16,264 bases of DNA. Source: Fen-549 sp964636655 (GTDB lineage Bacteria > Actinomycetota > Thermoleophilia > Gaiellales > Gaiellaceae). Location of the stretch: contig CAZWTK010000041.1 in assembly GCA_964636655.1 (NCBI GenBank), forward strand, positions 1 through 16,264, written 5' to 3'. The notes beneath the pieces are model-generated. The model made no database searches. It had not been told where the DNA came from and was given only the letters and a program-made list of their open reading frames with translations. Position 1 is the first letter of the stretch. Each line of letters opens with the position of its first letter. Positions 7,775-14,086 of the stretch are shown piece after piece. A program made the translations under genes and the position numbers.

Positions 7775-8241
7775 TGGAGACGATCTCGCTCGAGCAACTC
7801 GAAGCTTTCATCATCACGGCCAAGGCCGCGACCTACGCCGGTAAAGGGAAACCCGTCGAATCGACTCGCCCGGGCTCGACAGACCTCTGCTACGAGGACG
7901 GTGATCTTCTCTACCGCGACAGCTACTTCGGTAGCGGCGACTTCATCGGCGAGGAGGTCGTCTGGTACAGAGGCAAGCCGATCTGGGCGATGAACTACTA
8001 CGGCTACATTCTCGTGCCCGAGGAGTTGAGCGCCGAGGAGAGCGGCAAGGTGATCAAGGAGAGCCTGACGGCGCTATACAGCGAAGGCCGCTTTCTCAGC
8101 GGCTTCAAGCACCAGACTTCGCTCGGTATCTATATCGATACCAACGTCGGCGACGTCTCCAATTTCCACGGTATGGAGTGGACGGAGCGCGGCGGCGAGC
8201 GTCTCTACGAGCTTCGCTACCACGGCGGACTGATCCGCTAG
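7774..8241 (+). CDS. DUF5680 domain protein
   Basis: The protein is 155 residues long and consists almost wholly of a DUF5680-like domain: an opening LEAFIITAKAATYAGKGK, a polar RPGSTDLCYEDGD segment, then YRDSYFGSGDFIGEEVVWY and the aromatic PIWAMNYYGY motif. No signal peptide or membrane segment is visible, so it should be cytoplasmic. The function of this domain is not established. It occurs alone and, as I recall, attached to helix-turn-helix domains, which would suit a ligand-sensing role. ATG 7774 overlaps the preceding stop (TGATG) behind GAAGG at 7765-7769; an alternative GTG at 7771 is too close to that site. Its place as the last gene of the operon suggests a small accessory to xylose or pentose metabolism, which is inference. 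Confidence 0.8.
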   Translation: METISLEQLEAFIITAKAATYAGKGKPVESTRPGSTDLCYEDGDLLYRDSYFGSGDFIGEEVVWYRGKPIWAMNYYGYILVPEELSAEESGKVIKESLTALYSEGRFLSGFKHQTSLGIYIDTNVGDVSNFHGMEWTERGGERLYELRYHGGLIR

Positions 8242-8244
8242 CGG

Positions 8245-8271
8245 CTCGAATAGTTCGCGGCAGGTTTTTTT
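8245..8271 (+). terminator. Possible weak terminator after the sugar operon
   Basis: A small hairpin (CGAA-TAG-TTCG) is followed after five bases by a run of seven T (8265-8271), just past the last operon gene. The stem is short and AT-rich for this genome, so only the T-run gives it weight. Confidence 0.25.
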
Positions 8272-8494
8272 CTTTTCTCCGCGCGGGAGAACCGACGGGC
8301 GCATCTCACCTATAGGGAGTGGTGGTCGCTGGTTCACGGCTTCGTGTTCGGGGGCGGCTTTCTGTTCTCGTTCGCGGGGGGTTGCAATCGTTCTCTACGG
8401 GCTACGCCGTGAAGACCTGACCGACGAGGGAGTCGCTCTACACGTCCTCTGGCTCAGGCTGGGCAGCGCGACGATGGCGGTCGTCACATGGGTC
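8254..8494 (+). pseudogene. Frameshifted, truncated membrane-protein remnant
   Basis: Reading from 8290, frame 1 gives RRAHLTYREWWSLVHGFVFG and continues hydrophobically to the six-G run at 8376-8381. There the sense passes to frame 2: AIVLYGLRREDLTDEGVALH, then LWLRLGSATMAVVTWV. Dropping one G fuses the two halves into one continuous, helix-rich protein. It resembles small bacterial membrane proteins that begin with a WW-x-LVHG segment and have a 'GLRREDLTDEG' loop between helices; I cannot name the family. There is no start codon before the homology, and the protein-like signal stops at about 8494, where relatives usually continue. So the 5' end, the reading frame and the 3' end all appear damaged. 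A sequencing error could explain the frameshift but not the missing ends. Confidence 0.55.
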
Positions 8495-8572
8495 AGTTCA
8501 CCACGAGTTGGGCGGGGCGCGCATAAAACCAGGTCGAGCGGGAATGACCCAGCCTTCCGGAAAGGAGAAACA

Positions 8573-8632
8573 ATGCCCCACATTCGCGTCCTATCCGTAG
8601 TCGCTCTCCCGGAACAGCTTTTGCACGCGTAG
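8573..8632 (+). CDS. 19-codon ORF with a strong ribosome binding site
   Basis: GGAAAGGAGAAACA immediately precedes ATG 8573, nearly identical to the leader of the isomerase gene at 3587-3600. The product would be MPHIRVLSVVALPEQLLHA, which begins like a signal peptide and then stops. The simplest reading is the 5' stub of a former secreted or binding-protein gene. Alternatives are a leader peptide for the sigma factor gene 77 bases downstream, or chance. No homology can be judged at this length. Confidence 0.3.
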   Translation: MPHIRVLSVVALPEQLLHA

Positions 8633-8709
8633 CAACGAGATAATCGCCCCGACTACCCGTCCAGGCATGTCAAATCGGCCGTTCGAGCTATGGCCAAGGT
8701 AGGCTGCAT

Positions 8710-9855
8710 ATGGCAAACTCGCCGTCCCGCACGCAATCAGAAGAGGCAAGAGTGACCTGGTCGAAAGACGAAGGCGCGGCCCCAGCCGAAGAGCAGACAA
8801 AGGGCCAGGGTTTCGACCTCCTTGCCTCCGAGCAGGCGAAGGGCCTGATCGAGGCCGGGAAAACAGCCGGCGCGCTGCGAACGGAGGACATCGCCACCGC
8901 TCTCGACGAGGTGGAGTTCGATACCGAGCAGCTCGACGAGTTCTACAACGTTCTCGACGAGCTGCAGATCGAGGTCGTCGACGGCGAAGGCCCGATCGCA
9001 AAGGTCAAGATCGAGGAGCCCTGGCGCGAGCTGACGACCGACTCGCTGCAGCTCTTCCTCAAGGAGATCGGGCGCATCGACCTGCTCACGCCGGCTCAGG
9101 AGGTGGAGCTGGCCAAGAGGATCGAGCGCGGCGACCACGGCGCCAAGCAGCAGATGGTCGAGGCCAACCTGCGCCTCGTCGTCTCGATCGCCAAGCGCTA
9201 CCGCAACCAGGGTCTTCCCTTCCTCGATCTGATTCAGGAGGGCACGATCGGGCTGGTACGCGCGGCCGAGAAGTTCGACTACCGCAAGGGCTTCAAGTTC
9301 TCGACCTACGCCACCTGGTGGATTCGCCAGGCGGTTGCCCGTGCGCTCGCCGACAAGGGACGCACGATTCGCATGCCGGTGCACGTGGTCGAAAAGCTGA
9401 ACCGGATCATGCGCGCCGAGCGCAAGCTCCAGGCTCAGAACGGCCGCCTGCCCACGAGCGAAGAGCTTTCAAAGGAGCTCGACCTGCCGATCGACGAGAT
9501 CGACCAGATCCTTCGCGCCGCCCAGACGCCGGTCTCGCTCGAGAAGCCGGTCGGCGACGAGGAGGAGTCGGAGTTCGGTCACTTCATTCCCGATTCCTCG
9601 ACGCCGCTGCCCGACGAGGCGGCCGAGCTGAGCATGCGCCGCGAGACGCTCCAGCGCCTGCTGCAGTGCCTCTCCTACCGCGAGCGCCGCGTGCTCGAGC
9701 TACGCTACGGCCTCGGCGGCGAGCACCCGCGCACCCTCGACGAGGTCGGAAACGCCTTCAACGTCACCCGCGAGCGCATTCGCCAGATCGAGAACCAGAG
9801 CCTGAAGAAGCTGCGCGCGATGGCCGAGACGCTGAAGCTGCGCGAAGTGGCGTAG
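8710..9855 (+). CDS. rpoD: RNA polymerase sigma factor, primary (sigma-70) type
   Basis: This 381-residue protein directs RNA polymerase to promoters. It has a short acidic N-terminus with a region 1.1-like part (residues about 30-90) and region 1.2 (SLQLFLKEIGRIDLLTPAQE). Region 2 runs from about residue 154 and includes LRLVVSIAKRYRN, LIQEGTIGLVRAAEKFDYRK and FSTYATWWIRQA, followed by TIRMPVHVVEKLNRI. Region 3 follows, then region 4.2 with the -35-binding helix-turn-helix (TLDEVGNAFNVTRERIRQIE, 342-361). All core-binding and DNA-melting aromatic positions look intact, so this is a housekeeping-type factor or a close paralogue; copy number in the genome is not visible here. ATG 8710 follows AAGGTAGG by six bases. 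A GATAAT at 8639-8644 is a possible -10 element without a good -35. A stem-loop follows the gene. Confidence 0.93.
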   Translation: MANSPSRTQSEEARVTWSKDEGAAPAEEQTKGQGFDLLASEQAKGLIEAGKTAGALRTEDIATALDEVEFDTEQLDEFYNVLDELQIEVVDGEGPIAKVKIEEPWRELTTDSLQLFLKEIGRIDLLTPAQEVELAKRIERGDHGAKQQMVEANLRLVVSIAKRYRNQGLPFLDLIQEGTIGLVRAAEKFDYRKGFKFSTYATWWIRQAVARALADKGRTIRMPVHVVEKLNRIMRAERKLQAQNGRLPTSEELSKELDLPIDEIDQILRAAQTPVSLEKPVGDEEESEFGHFIPDSSTPLPDEAAELSMRRETLQRLLQCLSYRERRVLELRYGLGGEHPRTLDEVGNAFNVTRERIRQIENQSLKKLRAMAETLKLREVA

Positions 9856-9900
9856 ATCTACACTTTCTTCCTAGGCGCGGCCTGCTAATCGGGCTGGAAC

Positions 9901-9947
9901 ACCGCTGAAAGTCGTCAAGCCACCGAAGGTGGCGGACTTTTAGCGGT
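9901..9947. terminator. Stem-loop between convergent genes, likely bidirectional terminator
   Basis: An outer 13-bp stem pairs 9901-9913 with 9935-9947 (one G-U pair). Inside it is a perfect 6-bp GC hairpin, GCCACC-GAA-GGTGGC, at 9919-9933. The inner hairpin is followed on the plus strand by GGACTTTT, and the mirror A/T tract serves the other strand. It sits between the ends of the sigma factor gene and the minus-strand glycosidase unit, as expected for a shared terminator. The T-run is only four bases, so efficiency is uncertain. Confidence 0.6.
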
Positions 9948-9952
9948 TACAG

Positions 9953-10018
9953 CTAACGGGTGATCTTGAAGGTTCCCTTCCCGATCAGGCGGCCGTAGTT
10001 CGCGGCGGAGAGGATCTG
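9953..10018 (-). other. In-frame protein-like extension past the GH1 stop codon
   Basis: Directly after the glycosidase TAG (10019-10021) the same frame stays open for 21 codons to a second TAG at 9953-9955. It encodes Gln followed by ILSAANYGRLIGKGTFKITR. Nineteen of the 21 codons end in G or C, the bias of real genes here, and the peptide reads like a genuine C-terminus. It may be the scar of another gene's 3' end joined at the stop, a former longer C-terminus cut by an amber mutation, or chance. Confidence 0.35.
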
Positions 10019-11539
10019 CTACTCGGCGTCGAGCACCGAGCGGTCGCCCGAGCGCAACCCCTCGATCAGGCGCTGGTAGGCGCCGGCCGAGTCACGGCCC
10101 ATCGAGTCGGTGGCGAGGATCTTGACGCCGCGCTCGCGATCGACGCCGTGGATGCCGAAGCGCGGTTGGTACGAGCCCCACTCGTAGTTGTCGGTGAGCG
10201 ACCAGTGCAGGTAGGCGCCGATCGTCAGTCCCTGGTCGAGCCCGGCGACGACGGCGGCCAGGTTCTCGCGCAGATAACGTGGCCGGTCCCAGCCGTCCAG
10301 GCGCTCGTAGCTGTGCCCGTTTCGCACCCGGTTGCAGAGCCCGTTCTCGACCACCCAGAGCTCGAGCGGGCGTTCGCCGCCCGTCGCCTCGGCCGAGAGG
10401 GCCAGGTTGGCGCGCGCATACTCGGTCAGCCCTGCCGGGCAGACGACGTCGTCCCAGAGCTCCGCGCTCGGTCGCCACGATCGGCCACCGGCGGTGCGAT
10501 GCCCGGGCAGGTGCATGTGATTCGCAGCGACGGGATCGTAGTAGTCGATGCCGAGCACGTCGAGAGCCCGATCCCAGGAGCTGGAGTAGACGGCCTCGAC
10601 GAGCGGACGCAATACTCCCTCGGGGTCTTCGGATCTGCGGCGAGCTCGCGGAGAGAGGCGCTCGTATCGGTACGGCAAGCGGGCGATCGGAGCGACCGCG
10701 GCCGCGTTGCGCCTGAACGGGCGCTCGATTGCTCTGACCGGAGCGATGGCTCCGTACCATGCCTCGCGCTTCTCGGCGATCCAGGCGCCGAGGTCGTCGC
10801 GGGGCACTCCCGACGAGCGCGCGAGGAGCACGTCGATGAACATCCGGTTGAACTCGTAGACGCTGTTCTCCGACGTGTTCGAGTGCACGATCGCGTCGGG
10901 CCGCTTCTCGTGGATCAACTCGTAGGCGCGGACATGGGCGGCGAACATGTGCGCCGCGCTCGTGAACGTCTCTTTCCAGGCGAAGCGGCGTCCGGGGGGA
11001 TGCGCGCCGTAGGCGTAGCAGAGAAAGGCGAGGATGACGATCTCGTTGGAGGTGATCCAGAGCCGACAGCGATCACCGAGCCGCTCGACGACGCGCTCCG
11101 TCCAGCCGGCGAAGCGCTCCGGCGACTCCGGCGAGAGCCAGAAGTCGACCCCGAGCCAGTACGGATGAGTGAAGTGATGTAGCGTGATGAGCGGCTCAAG
11201 TCCGCGCTCGATACACGCATCGACGATCGCCGAATAGCGATCGAGCGCCGTTTCGTCGATCTGCCCCTCCTCGGGCTCGACGCGCGCCCACTCCAGTCCG
11301 AGCCTGAACGTGTCGCAGCCGAGTGCGGCCGCCAGATCGAGTTGCTCCTCGTAGCGATTCCAGAAATCGACGGCGATCCCCGAGGGCTCGACGCGGCCTT
11401 CGCGCTCCCACCAGACCCAGCTGTTGGCCGGCTCGCCCGGGCCGTTCAGTCCGCCTTCGATCTGGAAGGCGGAGGTGGCGACGCCGAATCGAAAACCGTC
11501 AGGGAGCAGCGAGGTTCTTGAATTGTCCTTTCGCGGCAT
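10019..11539 (-). CDS. Glycoside hydrolase family 1 (beta-glucosidase type)
   Basis: This 506-residue TIM-barrel glycosidase should cleave beta-linked glucosides or related disaccharides with retention of configuration. The N-terminal hallmark is FRFGVATSAFQIEGG. The acid/base Glu166 lies in WITSNEIV, where the family usually has NEP; the nucleophile Glu398 lies in LWVVENGLC (usual TENG), and HWSLTDNYEWGSYQPRFGIH closes the sugar-binding site. The catalytic pair is intact; the replacement of Pro after Glu166 is mildly unusual. ATG 11539 is chosen because homology starts at once (PDGFRFG); a longer upstream frame overlaps the preceding gene and encodes no family sequence. There is no signal peptide, so it works inside the cell on imported oligosaccharides. 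It follows the small secreted-protein gene by ten bases, implying co-transcription. Confidence 0.9.
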   Translation of the reverse strand: MPRKDNSRTSLLPDGFRFGVATSAFQIEGGLNGPGEPANSWVWWEREGRVEPSGIAVDFWNRYEEQLDLAAALGCDTFRLGLEWARVEPEEGQIDETALDRYSAIVDACIERGLEPLITLHHFTHPYWLGVDFWLSPESPERFAGWTERVVERLGDRCRLWITSNEIVILAFLCYAYGAHPPGRRFAWKETFTSAAHMFAAHVRAYELIHEKRPDAIVHSNTSENSVYEFNRMFIDVLLARSSGVPRDDLGAWIAEKREAWYGAIAPVRAIERPFRRNAAAVAPIARLPYRYERLSPRARRRSEDPEGVLRPLVEAVYSSSWDRALDVLGIDYYDPVAANHMHLPGHRTAGGRSWRPSAELWDDVVCPAGLTEYARANLALSAEATGGERPLELWVVENGLCNRVRNGHSYERLDGWDRPRYLRENLAAVVAGLDQGLTIGAYLHWSLTDNYEWGSYQPRFGIHGVDRERGVKILATDSMGRDSAGAYQRLIEGLRSGDRSVLDAE

Positions 11540-11549
11540 CGATCGCGAG

Positions 11550-12041
11550 CTACGAGTGGCAGGCGGGTGAGTTCGAAGCGATCCAGGCCGTCTGCTTGCC
11601 GACGCCGAGGGCGATGGCGGCGATCCTGCCCGACTCGATGTCGAACCAGAGTTTTCTTCCGAGCCGGTAGGCGAACTCCTTGCCGGCAAGCTTTACCTTC
11701 ACCGCGGAGGGGTAAGCCTTCTTCACGGCAGAGCCCTTGGCGCAGGGACGAACACCCTTGGTCGTCTTGTAGGCCTTCTTCGTCGCGACGATATAGCGCC
11801 CTTTGTTCGTGCCGGTCTTGAAGTAGACCTCGATCGCACCATGCTGGTACTTGAGCCGAGTGAGTCCTCCTTCGAGGTTCTCGACCGGCTTATGCTTGCC
11901 GTAAGCCACCTTGTAGGCCGCTCGGTTCTTGCCGAGCTTGCCCTTGCCGATTGAGTTCTTCGTAATCAAATGAGAGCTGCCGGCCATCGCTACCGAAGCG
12001 GCGGCGAGCGCGGCGATGATTGCGATTGTTATCGAGCGCAT
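11550..12041 (-). CDS. Small secreted lysine-rich protein of unknown function
   Basis: The 163-residue product has a clear signal peptide (MRSITIAIIAALAAASVAMA, likely cleaved after residue 20). The basic mature protein has two related segments: ITKNSIGKGKLGKNRAAYKV near the N-terminus and GVRPCAKGSAVKKAYPSAV in the middle, each followed by a beta-rich stretch. This layout is similar to secreted actinobacterial proteins that have two copies of a small BamE-like 'LG-x-x-x-x-x-V-x-x-A-Y/L-G' unit, but I do not recognise a named family. AGGAAGG (12044-12050 on the plus strand) lies two bases before ATG 12041, fixing the start. The GH1 gene begins ten bases after its stop. A cell-surface or exported role is inferred from the signal peptide only. 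Confidence 0.8.
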   Translation of the reverse strand: MRSITIAIIAALAAASVAMAGSSHLITKNSIGKGKLGKNRAAYKVAYGKHKPVENLEGGLTRLKYQHGAIEVYFKTGTNKGRYIVATKKAYKTTKGVRPCAKGSAVKKAYPSAVKVKLAGKEFAYRLGRKLWFDIESGRIAAIALGVGKQTAWIASNSPACHS

Positions 12042-12122
12042 GACCTTCCTCGCTGGAATCTATCCTTCGTCGAGTTTCGTCTCAGCTTCATCAACACCGT
12101 ATTCGGTCTATCGGCGCGCTAG

Positions 12123-12128
12123 TACACT
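12123..12128 (+). promoter_or_regulatory. Possible -10 box of a leaderless M20 peptidase transcript
   Basis: TACACT ends seven bases before GTG 12136, so transcription would start at or next to the start codon. No Shine-Dalgarno lies in front of this GTG. No good -35 hexamer is seen 16-18 bases upstream. Confidence 0.35.
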
Positions 12129-12135
12129 CGCTGAA

Positions 12136-13455
12136 GTGAGTGGAGAGCTGCTGGCAGAGCTGGCGGAATGGATCGCCATCCCGAGCGTGAGCGCCGATCC
12201 GGCTCGCGCTGCCGACGTGGAGCGTGCCGGCGATTGGCTTGTCGCCAAGATCCGTGCGGCGGGCGGTGAGGCTGAAAGGATCGACTGGAAGGGGCAGCCG
12301 CTCGTTGTCGGCGAGATCGCCGCCTCCGGCGGGAGCGAGGCGCCGACGGTGCTCTGCTACGGGCACTTCGATGTTCAGTCGATCGATCCGCTCGAGCTCT
12401 GGGAGTCGGAGCCCTTCACGCTTGTCGAGCGGGAGGGCTGGCTCTATGGTCGTGGAACCGCCGACGACAAAGGGCAGCTCTTCATGCTGCTCGAGGCGAC
12501 CCGCTCGCTTGCGCGTGAGGGCGCTCTGCCGGTCAACGTGCGTTTCGTCTGCGACGGCGAGGAGGAGATCGGCGGCGGCTCGATCGCCGAGTTCCTGGCT
12601 GCGGACGAGCGCGGAGCCGACGCCTGCCTGATCTTCGACACTTCGATGATCGAGCGCGACGTCCCGGCCTTCACGATCGCCACGCGCGGCCTGGCGTACT
12701 TCCACCTCGAGCTTGCAAGTGGCGAGCGCGATCTGCACTCGGGCGTATACGGCGGTGCCGCGCTGAACGCTCTGCACGCGCTCACCCAGATCCTCGCGGC
12801 GGTGCTTCCCGTCGAAGGGCGCCTGCCCGAGTCGCTTCTGGAGGGAGCTGTGCCTCTCAGCGCTGAGGAGCTGGCTGCCGTCGCGGCTCTGCCAAGCGGC
12901 GAGCGCACCCTGGCCGAACAAGGCGCCCGGCCCGCCGACACGAGCGCCGCCGCGGAGTTCTATCTGCGTACCTGCGCTCTTCCCGCGCTCGACGTCAACG
13001 GCATAGAGGGCGGTTCTCCGCAGTTGCAGAAGACGGTGCTACCGGTTCGCGCGGCTGCCAACCTCTCGATCAGGCTTGCTCCGGGCCAGGATGCCGACGT
13101 CATCGGCGCCGCGCTCGAGCAGTTGCTGACCGAGGCGGCCCCCGCGGGCAGCGAGCAAAGCGTCCGGCTTCTCTCCGCCAGCTCTCCGGGGTTGGTAGAT
13201 CAGAACGCGCCGCCGATCGAGCTCGCCCGAGCGGCCTTCGAGCGCTCCTTCGGCCACCGCCCGCTGCTCGTTCGCTCGGGCGGCACCATGCCGATCATGC
13301 CCGCGCTTCAGGCGAAGGGGATCCCGGCCATCGTTACGGGCTTCGATCTCCCCGAGGGCAACATCCACTCGCCCAACGAACGCCTCTGGGCCGGTTATCT
13401 CGAGCCCGGAATCGAAGTTGCCAAGGCGATTCTGAGCGAGCTCGGGAAGCTCTAG
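12136..13455 (+). CDS. M20 family metallo-dipeptidase
   Basis: This 439-residue cytoplasmic peptidase probably removes residues from short peptides with two zinc ions. Metal and catalytic residues are all visible: His77 and Asp79 in GHFDVQ, Asp110/Asp111 in the ADDKGQ segment (bridging Asp), Glu142-144 in the GEEEIGGGS motif (catalytic base and zinc ligand), Asp168 in IFDTS, His201 in DLHSGVYGG of the dimerisation domain, and His411 in EGNIHSPNE. GTG 12136 is chosen over upstream in-frame starts because homology begins just after it (LLAELAEWIAIPSVSADP) and because the extra upstream sequence would overlap the divergent secreted-protein gene. The lack of a ribosome binding site and the -10-like TACACT suggest a leaderless mRNA. 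No clear link to the neighbouring genes is seen. Confidence 0.9.
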   Translation: MSGELLAELAEWIAIPSVSADPARAADVERAGDWLVAKIRAAGGEAERIDWKGQPLVVGEIAASGGSEAPTVLCYGHFDVQSIDPLELWESEPFTLVEREGWLYGRGTADDKGQLFMLLEATRSLAREGALPVNVRFVCDGEEEIGGGSIAEFLAADERGADACLIFDTSMIERDVPAFTIATRGLAYFHLELASGERDLHSGVYGGAALNALHALTQILAAVLPVEGRLPESLLEGAVPLSAEELAAVAALPSGERTLAEQGARPADTSAAAEFYLRTCALPALDVNGIEGGSPQLQKTVLPVRAAANLSIRLAPGQDADVIGAALEQLLTEAAPAGSEQSVRLLSASSPGLVDQNAPPIELARAAFERSFGHRPLLVRSGGTMPIMPALQAKGIPAIVTGFDLPEGNIHSPNERLWAGYLEPGIEVAKAILSELGKL

Positions 13456-13494
13456 AGCCGATCTCGTTAGGAGCGCGCGGCTGAGGTGGTCGAG

Positions 13495-13544
13495 GCGTGG
13501 ATGCCCGGGGGCCACGCGAGTCGCGAGGGCGCACTGGCAGTGCG
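13495..13544. other. Two small hairpins between convergent genes
   Basis: GCGTGG (13495-13500) pairs with CCACGC (13512-13517), and CGCACT (13530-13535) pairs with AGTGCG (13539-13544). They sit in the 161-base gap between the ends of the M20 gene and the HxlR gene and may help stop transcription from both sides. No U-tract follows either one. I see no gene in this gap. Confidence 0.3.
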
Positions 13545-13616
13545 GTGAGTGGATCGAGTGGTTCCTGGCGTCGCGAATCGGTCGCATCGGTCGTGCGGGC
13601 CTGGCGAAATGGGCTC

Positions 13617-14003
13617 TTAGGCGCCGACTACTTCAGCAGCTGCCGTTTCGGACTCGGCGGTTACCGGGTGGTGCTGACAGCCGAGCCAGCTGTGACCGAA
13701 CTTGCTCATCTCATGGATGATCGCCAGCAGGCCGCTCCCCTTTTCGGTGAGCGAGTACTCGACCCGCGGCGGCGACTCCGGGAAGCTCTTGCGCTCCAGG
13801 AAACCCTCGTGCTCGAGCGTGCGCAGGCGCTCGGAGAGCGTGCGCGGACTGATCCCCGGACAGGCGTGCTCGAGCTCGCAGAAGCGCCGGGCACCTTCGG
13901 AGAGGTCGTGAACGATCAGCGCCGTCCACTTGGCGCCGATGATCTCGGCCGTTGCCGCCACTCCGCAGCAATCGGTGGCGTGAATGTCAGAAAGCGTCCG
14001 CAT
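13617..14003 (-). CDS. HxlR family transcriptional regulator
   Basis: This is a 128-residue winged helix-turn-helix DNA-binding protein. The family pattern is clear: an N-terminal cysteine region (DCCGVAATAEIIGAKWTALI), FCELEHACPGISPRTLSERL as the recognition helix region, LEHEGFLERKSF, and the wing RVEYSLTEKGSGLLAII. HxlR members such as HypR and YodB often sense oxidants or electrophiles through an N-terminal cysteine; here Cys12 and Cys13 lie in that position, so thiol sensing is plausible but unproven. ATG 14003 is set by homology and by a -10 box seven bases upstream, with no Shine-Dalgarno, suggesting a leaderless message. A dyad over the promoter suggests autoregulation. The upstream lipoprotein gene has the same direction, and a VOC enzyme gene is close by. 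Confidence 0.92.
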   Translation of the reverse strand: MRTLSDIHATDCCGVAATAEIIGAKWTALIVHDLSEGARRFCELEHACPGISPRTLSERLRTLEHEGFLERKSFPESPPRVEYSLTEKGSGLLAIIHEMSKFGHSWLGCQHHPVTAESETAAAEVVGA

Positions 14004-14010
14004 GCAGAGG

Positions 14011-14043
14011 ATTCTACACTAAAACTATCTCTTTTAAAGTAAA
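14011..14043 (-). promoter_or_regulatory. HxlR promoter with operator-like AT-rich dyad
   Basis: On the minus strand TTTACTTTAAAA, seven spacer bases and TTTTAGTGTAGA form an imperfect inverted repeat with half-site TnTACnnTAAAA (plus positions 14013-14043). The right half overlaps a -10-like TAGAAT (14011-14016), which lies seven bases before ATG 14003. The stretch is an AT island in very GC-rich DNA. The TAC...GTA type symmetry suits HxlR-family operators, so negative autoregulation is likely. Confidence 0.55.
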
Positions 14044-14086
14044 CACTTTCCAAAGCGGAAGGAGAGTGGCGCAGACGCGAAACTAG

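Noticed and set aside
8580..8710. Possible tRNA around the GTTCGAGC at about 8684
   Set aside because: The T-loop-like bases lack a 5-bp stem and no acceptor or anticodon arm can be built around them.
8591..9001. Minus-strand open frame over the sigma gene start
   Set aside because: Arg-rich antisense frame; its last part looked briefly protein-like but has no start support and opposes a firm gene.
13497..14042. Plus-strand open frame opposite the HxlR gene
   Set aside because: Antisense shadow of a well-conserved regulator, with no ribosome binding site.
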